Assembly: GCA_944322965.1 (NCBI GenBank)
Contig: CALUQR010000001.1
Span: 62,001-126,000, forward strand
Direction: 5' to 3'
Length of the DNA: 64,000 nucleotides
DNA from: Vulcanimicrobiota bacterium
GTDB lineage: Bacteria; Vulcanimicrobiota; Xenobia; Xenobiales; Xenobiaceae
Made by a program: the position numbers and the translations under genes. This document shows, piece after piece, positions 18,028-26,216 of the stretch (positions are counted from its first letter, which is position 1; every line of letters begins with the position of its first letter). The notes under the pieces are model-generated. The model searched no databases and was not told the origin of the DNA. It saw only the letters and a list, made by a program, of their open reading frames with translations.

Positions 18028-18066
18028 AGGGCCGCTAACTAAAGGTTAGCGGCCCTATCTTTTTAG
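18028..18066 (+). terminator. Terminator after pepF
   Basis: AGGGCCGCTAAC (18028-18039) pairs perfectly with GTTAGCGGCCCT (18045-18056) and is followed by ATCTTTTT. Confidence 0.85.
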
Positions 18067-19532
18067 GGGTCCTTAGGGGACTCTGGGGGAGGGTTGGCTG
18101 GCGAGGATTCTGCGGCCGCCCCCAGTTGGTAGCGCCATAAGTTGCTACTAATCGTAAATTTCTCCGTTTGAGGGTCGTAATCTTCGCGCCCCACCTCTCC
18201 CAACTGGGGGGCGAAGTAGGCGCGATAGGAACCCTGGCCTAAGACCCCAGGTTGGGCGCCAAAGTAGGTTACGCGTAAGCAGGTCTCAAAAGGTCCGGCT
18301 TTAGTATTGAGGCGGTAAAGTTGGGGGTCGAGCTGGTACCAGCGCCCCTCAAATTGGTAGGGGTGGCCGGCGCTAGCGAGGGGCGGAATTTGGAGGGCCA
18401 ATCTCTTGAGCCCCTCTTGCTTATAGAGGCGCACTAAGGCTTGGGTCTCGGCGTCTATATAGTCGACGCCCTCTTGGGCTTGGGGCGCGGCTCGCAACTC
18501 TTGGGGATTTTGGGGGTCGGTAACTAGATCGCGCCGCTGCCAATCTACCTTTTGGCTGGCCGCCCACTGCGGGGGAGCGTATTGATAGAGGAGGAAGGCC
18601 CCTTGGACCTTTTGAGCCTTGAGAGCTGGGGGCAAGGGGACGGAGAAGAGCTTTTCGCGCAATTGGGGGCTAGCTAAGTAGAGATGGAGATTAAAGGCTA
18701 AGGGAGTACGCTCAGGGGTGGGGTGGCTATCCTTTTCGTAGGCGGCCAAGATAGCCGTAGGGCGAAACTCGTGGCTGGGGGGATCGTAATTTAGGTCTAA
18801 GACTACTCCCAGGCGCGGGGCGTAGAAGGCCAAGCGAGAGTCGGCGGTCAAGCTCTTTTGGGGACCGTAGCTACAGACTAATTGGCAATTAGCGAAGGTC
18901 CCGGCGGGGGTGTGGACGGTATAGAGGTAGGGGGCGGTGCGATAAAAGTTCTTTTCGATCTCTACCCATTCCCCAGCGCGGGCGCTGGGGGGCAGGTTGC
19001 AAGAAGCTAGGCGCGTGGCGTCGGGGAAGATTTTAAACTCTAAGACGGCGCCTGATTTAGGATCGAAGCGCTCTAGGCCCTCTACGGTACAGATGGGGAC
19101 TTGGTGGGGGTAAAAGACTAAGCCCTCCTTTAAGGGTTTGAAGAAGTCGTAGGCCCTATAAAATTGGTGTTCCTTTCCCTCCTTATCTAGGCGTAGGGTG
19201 TAGAGATACTTGCGAAATAGGGGCAGGGCCCGCTCTACATTTTGGGGCTCTTGGGGATGGGGTAGGGTGATTTGGGGGGCCAAAAAGGTCTTACTGTAGA
19301 TCTCTGGGGCTACCATATAGGCGGCGGTAGAACAGACCTTCGTTGGGGAATCGCGCTGTTCGACTATCAGCTGGTGTTTAGCGGCCGAGGGGGGCGCCGT
19401 CTTTTCTAAGTTGGGAGGGGCTAAGGGGGGAAAGGGGGCGTGATCTAAGGGGGTGGGGAGGGCCCGGAGGGGAGAGAGCAACCAGAAGAAATAGAGGGCG
19501 CTAAAACCCCATACTTTTAAGTCTCTGTACAT
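18063..19532 (-). CDS. Exported protein with an internal domain duplication, unknown function
   Basis: 489 residues with an N-terminal hydrophobic signal (about 8-24, WGFSALYFFWLL). Two copies of a beta-rich module are visible, one around residues 195-265 and one around 410-475. Each follows the pattern T-x-AG-x-F-x-x-C-x-x-V-x-Y, then about 14 residues later an aromatic-AP-x-LG-x-V and YDP. Similar modules occur in uncharacterised exported proteins, but I cannot name a family. A Pro-rich tail ends the protein. Its stop lies inside the pepF terminator, so that hairpin may serve both genes. Confidence 0.75.
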   Translation of the reverse strand: MYRDLKVWGFSALYFFWLLSPLRALPTPLDHAPFPPLAPPNLEKTAPPSAAKHQLIVEQRDSPTKVCSTAAYMVAPEIYSKTFLAPQITLPHPQEPQNVERALPLFRKYLYTLRLDKEGKEHQFYRAYDFFKPLKEGLVFYPHQVPICTVEGLERFDPKSGAVLEFKIFPDATRLASCNLPPSARAGEWVEIEKNFYRTAPYLYTVHTPAGTFANCQLVCSYGPQKSLTADSRLAFYAPRLGVVLDLNYDPPSHEFRPTAILAAYEKDSHPTPERTPLAFNLHLYLASPQLREKLFSVPLPPALKAQKVQGAFLLYQYAPPQWAASQKVDWQRRDLVTDPQNPQELRAAPQAQEGVDYIDAETQALVRLYKQEGLKRLALQIPPLASAGHPYQFEGRWYQLDPQLYRLNTKAGPFETCLRVTYFGAQPGVLGQGSYRAYFAPQLGEVGREDYDPQTEKFTISSNLWRYQLGAAAESSPANPPPESPKDP

Positions 19533-19797
19533 GGCTCTTAGCCTTCGCTTTGGAGGGGTCCATCCTCTGCTTTAAGCCTTCTGGAGGGGCGAGAAAATTT
19601 AATATGAAAGCTGGAGAGAAGGGGAAAAATATAAAGGAAACTCTCTGGAGAAAGGGAACGAAAATGCGGTTCCGGGACCGTGTGCCCCCGCTGGCGAGCG
19701 CTATTTTGAGTTGTGCCTGCTCCGCTAGCCTGCCGATAGGGCCTTTTTAGCGTCGGTTCTCGGCCTTTTCCGTTCTCGAAAGGAGCCTCATTAGGTA

Positions 19798-22700
19798 ATG
19801 GGTAATGTGAATGCCGCTAAGGCGATTATGGATGCCAACGAAGCTACCGCCGATGTAGCTTTTAGAGCTAGTGAAGTTTGTGCCATTTACCCCATCACTC
19901 CCTCCTCTCCCATGGGTGAGTTCGCCGACCAGTGGAGTGCTGAAGGGCGCAAGAATTTATGGGGGGCCGTGCCTCACATCCAGGAGATGGAGTCTGAGGG
20001 CGGCGCTGCGGGTGCCGTCCATGGCTCTCTGCAGAGCGGTGCTTTGACTACGACTTTCACCGCCAGCCAGGGCTTATTGTTGATGATCCCCAACATGTAC
20101 AAGATCGCTGGCGAGTTGACGAGTACCGTCTTCCATATCGCGGCCCGCTCCCTGGCCGCTCAGGGTCTCTCCATCTTCGGCGACCACTCCGACGTGATGG
20201 CCTGTAGAGCTACCGGTTTTGCCATGCTCTTCTCCAACTCCGTCCAAGAGGCTACCGACATGGCGGCTATCGCTCACGCCGCTACCTTAGAGAGCCGCGT
20301 GCCCTTTATCCACGCTTTTGACGGCTTCCGTACTTCCCACGAAGTCAATACGATCGAGTTGGTCTCCGACGAGGCCTTGCGGGCTCTGATCTCCGACGAG
20401 TTGGTCCACGCCCACCGCGCTCGGGCTTTGAACCCCAACCGTCCCTTCATTCGCGGTACCGCTCAGAACCCCGACGTCTACTTCCAGGGGCGCGAGTCGG
20501 CTAACCCCTACTACATTAAGACTCCGGCCATCGTCTCCAAGTTGATGGAGCGCTTTGCGGAGCTGACCGGCCGCCATTACAGCCTCTTCGAGTATCACGG
20601 CCATCCGGAAGCGGAGCAGGTCGTAGTCCTCATGGGTTCGGGCGTCTCCGTGGTGCGCGGCACTTTGGATCGTCTGGCCTCCGAAGGTCGCAAGGTGGGC
20701 GTAGTCACCGTTCGCCTCTATCGTCCCTTCGACGCTAAGGCCCTCTTAGAGGTCATCCCGGCTACGGTCAAGACGATCGGCGTCTTGGACCGCACCAAGG
20801 AGCCCGGCAGCGCTGGCGAGCCGCTCTACCAAGATATCGTGACGGCGGTCATGGAGAATATGGAAGGCGGCCAGGGCAAGTTTGCGACTCTGCCCAAGAT
20901 CGTGGGCGGCCGTTACGGTCTCTCCTCCAAGGACTTCACCCCGGCTATGGTCTGCGGTATCTTCGACGAGTTAGCTAAAGAGCAGCCTAAGCGCGGTTTC
21001 ACCATCGGTATCAACGACGACGTCACCCACTTGAGCCTCTCCTACGACTCCAAGTGGATCTCCGAGCCCGAGAGCACCGTCCGCGCCATGTTCTACGGTT
21101 TGGGTTCCGACGGTACGGTAGGCGCCAACAAGAACTCCATTAAGATTATCGGTCACGACACCCCCAACTACGCCCAAGGGTACTTCGTCTACGACTCCAA
21201 GAAGTCGGGCGGCTTAACCGTCTCCCACTTGCGCTTCGGTCCTAAGCCCATCGACGCTCCCTTCTTAGTCCAGAGCGCCAACTTCATCGGCGTCCACCTC
21301 TTCGAGTTCTTGGAGACTTACGACGTTTTGAAGCAGGCCGAAGAGGGCGGAGTCTTCTTGCTCAACAGTCCCTTCTCTAAGGATGAGGTTTGGGAGCAGT
21401 TGCCCTGCGAGATCCAGAAGGCTATCTTGGAGAAGAAGCTGCGCTTCTACGTTATCGACGCTCTGAGCGTAGCTCAGAAGGCCGGCATGGGTAATCGCAT
21501 TAATACCATCATGCAGACCGCCTTCTTTGCTATCAGCGGCGTCTTGCCTCGCGAGGAAGCTATCGCGCACATTAAGGCCAGTATCGAGAAGGCTTACAGC
21601 AAGAAGGGCCAAGAGGTAGTGGCTAAAAACTGGGCGGCGGTCGACAACTCTCTGGCCGCTCTGCACCAGGTAGATCTCACCGGTCGCGTCGTCAATGGCG
21701 AGCCGCGCAAGCCCGTAGTGCCCGCTGAGGCTCCGGAGTTCGTTCACAAAGTGACGGCGGTCATGATGGCTGAGCACGGCGACGAGTTGCCGGTCAGCGC
21801 TATCCCCGACGACGGCACCTGGCCTTCGGCTACCACCCAGTGGGAGAAGCGCAATATCGCGGCTTACGTACCCAGCTGGGATCCCGAGAAGTGCATCCAG
21901 TGCGGTAAGTGCGTCTCCGTCTGCCCGCACGCCGTCATTCGCGCCCGTTTGGTCAGCCCCGAAGATGCGGCTAAGGCCCCTCAGGGCTTCAAGTTGGCTC
22001 CGGCCAAGGGCTTCGCCGGTTACAAGGAGCACCAGTTCACCATCCAGGTCTCCGTGGAAGATTGCACCGGTTGTACTTTGTGCGCCGGCGTCTGCCCCGC
22101 CAAGGAGAAGGCTTTGACCATGGTTCCTCAGCGCCCGCAGCGTGAAGAGGGCCGTCGCAATTGGAAGTTCTTCATGGGTCTGCCCGATGTAGGCGGCGAT
22201 CTGAAGCGCACCATGATCAAGAACGTACAACTCTTGCGTCCTCTCTTCGAGTTCTCCGGGGCCTGCGCCGGTTGCGGCGAGACTCCTTACGTGAAGATGG
22301 TCAGCCAGCTCTTCGGCGATCGGGCCATGATCGCTAACGCTACCGGCTGCTCCTCCATCTATGGCGGCAACCTGCCTACTACCCCCTGGTGCGTCAACTC
22401 TGAGGGTCGCGGTCCGGCCTGGTCCAACTCCCTCTTTGAAGATAACGCCGAGTTCGGTTTGGGTATGCGCATCGCCATCGACCAGAAGGCCGAGTACGCG
22501 CGTCAGCTCTTAGAGCGGGCTAAGGATCGCTTAGATCCCGAAGTCTACGAGGGCTTGATGAGCCAGGAACCCGCTACCACGGAGAATATCGCCAAGAAGC
22601 GGGCCCTCTTAGCCAAGCTGGAAGAGCAGGTTAAGGGTTGCGACTGCCCGCAGTCCAAGGAGTTGGCTTCGGTGATGGACGCCCTCATTCCGCGTTCGGT

Positions 22701-23358
22701 GTGGATTATCGGCGGTGACGGTTGGGCTTACGACATAGGTTACGGCGGGTTAGATCACGTCTTAGCTCAGGGCAAGAACGTCAATGTGCTCGTTCTGGAC
22801 ACCGAGGTCTACTCCAATACGGGCGGCCAGGCTTCTAAGGCTACCCCTCTGGGCGCCGTAGCTCGTTTCGCGGCGGCTGGTAAGTCTCTGCCCAAGAAGG
22901 ATTTAGGGCTCATCGCCATGTCTTATGGCAACATCTACGTGGCTCAGATCGCTCTGGGCGCCAACGACGCCCAGGCCTTGAAGGCTCTGGAAGAGGCGGA
23001 GTCCTACGACGGTCCTTCCTTGATTATCGCTTACTGCCACTGCATCAACCACGGCATCAATATGGCCGAGGGCTTGAAGCATCAGAAGAACGCCGTCGAT
23101 TGCGGCCAGTGGCCTCTCTATCGCTTCGATCCGCGCCTCAAAGCTCAGGGCAAGCCCTGCTTGCAGGTCGATTACAAAGGTCCCAAGATCCCGGTGGTCG
23201 ATTACCTCTCCAGCGAGAACCGCTTCCGCCAGTTGCAGAAACTCAATCCCGAGTTGGCGACTAAGTACGCGGAAGAGTCGGAAGCTATCGCTCACGAGCG
23301 CTACGCGCACTATATGCGCTTAGCTACTCCCCTGGAAGTTCCGGGCGCTAGCAAATAA
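19798..23358 (+). CDS. nifJ: Pyruvate:ferredoxin (flavodoxin) oxidoreductase, single chain
   Basis: 1186 residues, full length for the homodimeric enzyme that converts pyruvate and CoA to acetyl-CoA, CO2 and reduced ferredoxin. Seen in order: the domain I opening with YPITPSSPMGE; the gamma and delta-type domains; two [4Fe-4S] sets (Cys699/702/705/709 and Cys756/759/762/766); the proximal-cluster cysteines Cys823/826 and Cys851; and the thiamine-diphosphate motif starting GGDGWAYDIG (972 on) to SNTGGQASKATP. A GGAGCC site precedes the ATG. It is a single-gene unit with its own terminator. The enzyme indicates anaerobic fermentative metabolism. Confidence 0.97.
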   Translation: MGNVNAAKAIMDANEATADVAFRASEVCAIYPITPSSPMGEFADQWSAEGRKNLWGAVPHIQEMESEGGAAGAVHGSLQSGALTTTFTASQGLLLMIPNMYKIAGELTSTVFHIAARSLAAQGLSIFGDHSDVMACRATGFAMLFSNSVQEATDMAAIAHAATLESRVPFIHAFDGFRTSHEVNTIELVSDEALRALISDELVHAHRARALNPNRPFIRGTAQNPDVYFQGRESANPYYIKTPAIVSKLMERFAELTGRHYSLFEYHGHPEAEQVVVLMGSGVSVVRGTLDRLASEGRKVGVVTVRLYRPFDAKALLEVIPATVKTIGVLDRTKEPGSAGEPLYQDIVTAVMENMEGGQGKFATLPKIVGGRYGLSSKDFTPAMVCGIFDELAKEQPKRGFTIGINDDVTHLSLSYDSKWISEPESTVRAMFYGLGSDGTVGANKNSIKIIGHDTPNYAQGYFVYDSKKSGGLTVSHLRFGPKPIDAPFLVQSANFIGVHLFEFLETYDVLKQAEEGGVFLLNSPFSKDEVWEQLPCEIQKAILEKKLRFYVIDALSVAQKAGMGNRINTIMQTAFFAISGVLPREEAIAHIKASIEKAYSKKGQEVVAKNWAAVDNSLAALHQVDLTGRVVNGEPRKPVVPAEAPEFVHKVTAVMMAEHGDELPVSAIPDDGTWPSATTQWEKRNIAAYVPSWDPEKCIQCGKCVSVCPHAVIRARLVSPEDAAKAPQGFKLAPAKGFAGYKEHQFTIQVSVEDCTGCTLCAGVCPAKEKALTMVPQRPQREEGRRNWKFFMGLPDVGGDLKRTMIKNVQLLRPLFEFSGACAGCGETPYVKMVSQLFGDRAMIANATGCSSIYGGNLPTTPWCVNSEGRGPAWSNSLFEDNAEFGLGMRIAIDQKAEYARQLLERAKDRLDPEVYEGLMSQEPATTENIAKKRALLAKLEEQVKGCDCPQSKELASVMDALIPRSVWIIGGDGWAYDIGYGGLDHVLAQGKNVNVLVLDTEVYSNTGGQASKATPLGAVARFAAAGKSLPKKDLGLIAMSYGNIYVAQIALGANDAQALKALEEAESYDGPSLIIAYCHCINHGINMAEGLKHQKNAVDCGQWPLYRFDPRLKAQGKPCLQVDYKGPKIPVVDYLSSENRFRQLQKLNPELATKYAEESEAIAHERYAHYMRLATPLEVPGASK

Positions 23359-23397
23359 AGACGCCAGCTAAGTAAAATTTATATGGCGTAAAGAGGA

Positions 23398-23448
23398 CGG
23401 ATGGGCCTTCTCTCGGCCTTAGGCTGGGGGAAGGCCCATCTTCTCTCT
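23398..23448 (+). terminator. Terminator after nifJ
   Basis: GATGGGCCTTC (from 23400) pairs perfectly with GAAGGCCCATC (ending 23440) around an 18-base loop that can form its own small stem; TTCTCTCT follows. Confidence 0.75.
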
Positions 23449-23550
23449 AAAAGGGGTCGTTCTAGGTTAAGCGTCCTCTAGGCGAGGAGAGGGCTCTAGT
23501 TAGAAGCGATTGTTACAAAATAAAGATTTAAAGGGCGAAACAAACGAATT

Positions 23551-24174
23551 GTGACGGTATTAGAAGGATCAGGTGGGGCGGGGGACGAGGCGAGGGATGC
23601 TGCTCTGCTAGCTCGTTTCCAGGCCGGAGATGATACGGCTTTCGATGAGCTGATGAGTATCTACTATCGCCCCGTACTTAACCTCATCTATAAGTTTAAA
23701 GGAAGCTCGGCTAAAGAGGCTGAGGATACGGCTCAAGAGGTCTTCCTCCACGTCTATCGCGCCTTGCCCCGCTTTGAGTTGCGAGCTAAGCTCTTTACTT
23801 ACATCTACAAGGTTACTATGAACCAGTGTTTTAAGGAGCGCAAGAAGCGAGTCAAAGATATACCGGTGCAGGTCAGTCTCGACGAACCCGTCGATAGTCA
23901 GGGGAGTAGTAGTCGCCCCTGGCAGCGGGAGCTGGCGGATACGGAGGATACTCCGCTCCAAAAGATCGAGTATGGCGAGGTCCGAGACGAGCTGCGTCAG
24001 GCTCTGGCTAAGATCGATAGCGAGATGCGAGCCCCTTTAATCTTAAATCGGTTCTATGATATGACTTACGAAGAGATTGCGCAGATGATGGGCATTACGG
24101 CCGCGGCGGTGCGTTCGCGCATCCATAGAGCTCGGCAGACGCTGCTCAAACATTTGCAGAAGCTTTGGGGTTAA
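23551..24174 (+). CDS. ECF-type RNA polymerase sigma factor
   Basis: 207 residues from GTG. Sigma region 2 spans about 18-90 (the pattern AFDELMSIYYRPVLNLIY, then EDTAQEVFLHVYRALPRFE) and region 4 about 145-205 (YDMTYEEIAQMMGITAAAVRSR). No extra domain is present, as expected for a minimal ECF factor. The next two genes encode a zinc-binding anti-sigma factor and a CpxP/Spy-like protein, so this is probably an envelope-stress regulon that controls itself. The anti-sigma start lies 21 bases after its stop. Confidence 0.95.
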   Translation: MTVLEGSGGAGDEARDAALLARFQAGDDTAFDELMSIYYRPVLNLIYKFKGSSAKEAEDTAQEVFLHVYRALPRFELRAKLFTYIYKVTMNQCFKERKKRVKDIPVQVSLDEPVDSQGSSSRPWQRELADTEDTPLQKIEYGEVRDELRQALAKIDSEMRAPLILNRFYDMTYEEIAQMMGITAAAVRSRIHRARQTLLKHLQKLWG

Positions 24175-24194
24175 GAAGAAAGGAGGGTCTTACG

Positions 24195-24866
24195 ATGAGT
24201 CAGCTAGATTGTTCCCAATGTCAGGATCTATGGCCTTCCTTCGACGAAGGCCTACTGGAGGGGGAAGAACTATCGCGATTTAAAGAGCACCTGGAAGGGT
24301 GTCCCGAATGTCGAGCTTATGGAGAGGCTTACCGCAAGGCGTGGGAGCTCTTGGGCGAGTGGCCCAGCTTAGAGTTGGAGCCCAGCCCAGATTACAAGGT
24401 GCGTTTTTGGCGGCGCGTCGGCCAGGAAGAGAGCAATCAGAAGATCGTCCGCTTACAGGAGCGTTTGGCCCGTTTGCAATGCAGTCTGTGGGCCTGGCCT
24501 AAGCGGGTCGCTATAGCGGCTTCCTTCTTGCTCTTGAGCGGTCTCATGATCTGGGGCGTCTTCTCTCCCCACTGGGAACAGCGCTCTCTCCCTCTGGCGC
24601 AGCCTAGCGGAGCGGCTTTGCCCCCTCTGGCTACCCAGGTTTCGGTAGAAAATGAGACGCTGCCGGGAGAGACTTTAGTGGTAGAGGGCGACGGGCCTAT
24701 AATAGTCGCCCGCCAAGGCGATTATCCCGCCTTAGCCACCCCGGTCGTGGAAGAGGGATTCGAGGATAGTATAATCTACGCCGATTACAGTCGCTGGGAT
24801 GAGATGATTATGTCTCAAGAACTCTTAGATCAAGCCTTAAATGAAGCTTGCCAGGAACATCCCTAG
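24195..24866 (+). CDS. Zinc-binding anti-sigma factor, single-pass membrane protein
   Basis: About 223 residues from the ATG at 24195, chosen because AGGAGGG lies eight bases upstream; an in-frame start at 24165 would overlap the sigma gene and lacks such a site. The ZAS motif has Cys6/Cys9, then His32-x3-Cys36-x2-Cys39. A transmembrane helix (about 110-128, IAASFLLLSGLMIWGVF) leads to a periplasmic Pro/Glu-rich part. It should hold the ECF factor inactive at the membrane until a signal releases it. Confidence 0.9.
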   Translation: MSQLDCSQCQDLWPSFDEGLLEGEELSRFKEHLEGCPECRAYGEAYRKAWELLGEWPSLELEPSPDYKVRFWRRVGQEESNQKIVRLQERLARLQCSLWAWPKRVAIAASFLLLSGLMIWGVFSPHWEQRSLPLAQPSGAALPPLATQVSVENETLPGETLVVEGDGPIIVARQGDYPALATPVVEEGFEDSIIYADYSRWDEMIMSQELLDQALNEACQEHP

Positions 24867-24889
24867 CGGGTTAGAATCTTAAGCTAGCC

Positions 24890-25303
24890 ATGAAGAAGAT
24901 CTATTTGTGGATGGCGGGGCTGGGATTTATGCTCTGGGGCGGAGGGGCGCTCTGGGCGGCGCCGCCCGCTGTAGAGATGGCGCCGGCCCCGCCCGTGCTC
25001 CTCAGCAAGGGGGAGGGGTTTGGCGCTCGCTTCCCCGAGTTGCGTCAGATTAAAGAGAAATACCAGCCGCGTCTATTGGAGATTAGGAAGTCCGTTAGGG
25101 GCTACCGCCGCGAGATGGCCCAGGAGTTGCAGCGTCCGCAGCCCGATCGCCAAAAGGTGCGCCGCTTAGTGGGGACGATGCTCGATCTTAAGCGCGAGCA
25201 GCAACTGCTCTTAGTCGATCAGATGTTTGAGATGTTGGAGGCTCTGCCGCCCGAGCGCCGTCAGGAGTTTATGCGACCTATTATCGACCACTGTACGCGC
25301 TAA
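24890..25303 (+). CDS. CpxP/Spy-like periplasmic protein
   Basis: 137 residues. A signal peptide (about 1-23, cleavage near LWA-AP) precedes a helical, Arg/Gln/Glu-rich domain with the repeated Leu-x-x-x-Arg/Lys spacing of periplasmic CpxP/Spy and heavy-metal-sensor proteins, ending ALPPERRQEFMRPI, a variant of their second LTxxQR-like element. Such proteins often sit beside ECF sigma and anti-sigma genes and act as chaperones or stress sensors. The gene follows the anti-sigma by 23 bases. Confidence 0.7.
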   Translation: MKKIYLWMAGLGFMLWGGGALWAAPPAVEMAPAPPVLLSKGEGFGARFPELRQIKEKYQPRLLEIRKSVRGYRREMAQELQRPQPDRQKVRRLVGTMLDLKREQQLLLVDQMFEMLEALPPERRQEFMRPIIDHCTR

Positions 25304-25342
25304 AGTTAAAACCCGCTAACTAGTAAGCCTTAGGTCCCCAAG

Positions 25343-25384
25343 AATATGCGAGCCGCCCCCTGCGGGGGCGGCTCGCATATTATT
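25343..25384. terminator. Bidirectional terminator between convergent genes
   Basis: A perfect 18-pair stem (25343-25360 with 25364-25381) with a TGC loop lies between the stops at 25303 and 25410, flanked by A/T runs. Confidence 0.85.
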
Positions 25385-25409
25385 TAGAGCCAGTTAGGGA
25401 GAGGAAGAT

Positions 25410-26156
25410 CTACATCCCGATAATGAAGCTCTCCTCGACCAGAGAGGGGGTCTCTAAGAGGGGGGAGTCTACCTTATCTAAGGAGATGTGGATCACGTGA
25501 TCGGTCTCGACGTTGAGATCGGGAGCCTTAACTACGGTGTGGGTCCGAACCTTGGAGCTCACCAGGCGGCCAGCTTGATAGGCGAAGAGGGTGCGCCCTT
25601 CGACGCGGATGGTCTGAGTTACGCCCTCTTGCAATTCACAGGTCTCCGGACCGGCGTTAGCCTCAATGACCGCCACCTCGTACCCTTCTTCATGGGTCAA
25701 GGCGGCCAATTTGTAGTGGTACTCTAAGGTGAGTTCTTTGGTCTTACCCGGCTCGCCCAAGGGGATCTGCATCGTGCTCTTCTCATCCCAGGTCTGCCCC
25801 ACTTGCAGGGCGCCCTTGGGGAAGGTGGGCTGACTCATGCTAGTATCCAAGGAGGAGCGCAAGATCTTACCCGACTTGTCCATGACCATATCGATCTTCT
25901 GGCCCGCGGTGGGTAAGTCGGAGCGCTCAGCGTTGCGCTCGACGTAACCGCCAGTAATGCACATCTCGACATCGGCGGTATTGCCGTCTACCTTGGTAGT
26001 CTTCTGGGTGAGGAACATCTCGACATGGACTTGACCCGCTTCCGCGGTCTTACCGCCCTCAGTCATCTTCTGGGTAGTATCCATGACGGTCTTGTAGGTT
26101 AAGGTTTCGCCAGTAACGTTCTTGTATTCGAGGATCACGCCTTGAGTGTTAAGCAT
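25410..26156 (-). CDS. Hypothetical beta-rich protein
   Basis: 248 residues, mostly alternating strands with many Thr, Val and Glu, and no signal peptide. The pattern (VLEYKNVTGETLTYKT..., KVDGNTADVEM, GKILRSS, LQVGQTWDEKS) resembles DUF6263-type and related lipid-carrier-like domains in which a transport-related beta barrel ends in QVGQTW; this match is loose. It lies 60 bases downstream of the M48 peptidase gene on the same strand and may be cotranscribed with it. Function unknown. Confidence 0.7.
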   Translation of the reverse strand: MLNTQGVILEYKNVTGETLTYKTVMDTTQKMTEGGKTAEAGQVHVEMFLTQKTTKVDGNTADVEMCITGGYVERNAERSDLPTAGQKIDMVMDKSGKILRSSLDTSMSQPTFPKGALQVGQTWDEKSTMQIPLGEPGKTKELTLEYHYKLAALTHEEGYEVAVIEANAGPETCELQEGVTQTIRVEGRTLFAYQAGRLVSSKVRTHTVVKAPDLNVETDHVIHISLDKVDSPLLETPSLVEESFIIGM

Positions 26157-26216
26157 TGCTTGGACTCTCTTTCTTTTCCTAAAACTAGCAAACGGTCTAA
26201 TGGGTAACTTTTGACC

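Noticed and set aside
19550-19750. Small open frame upstream of nifJ
   Set aside because: It is a short Lys/Gly/Ser-rich peptide without a clear ribosome site; the region is better read as the nifJ leader.
21265-22230. 321-codon open frame antisense to nifJ
   Set aside because: It lies wholly inside a certain gene with strong codon bias, which often leaves the opposite strand open; its translation has no recognisable motif and no ribosome site.
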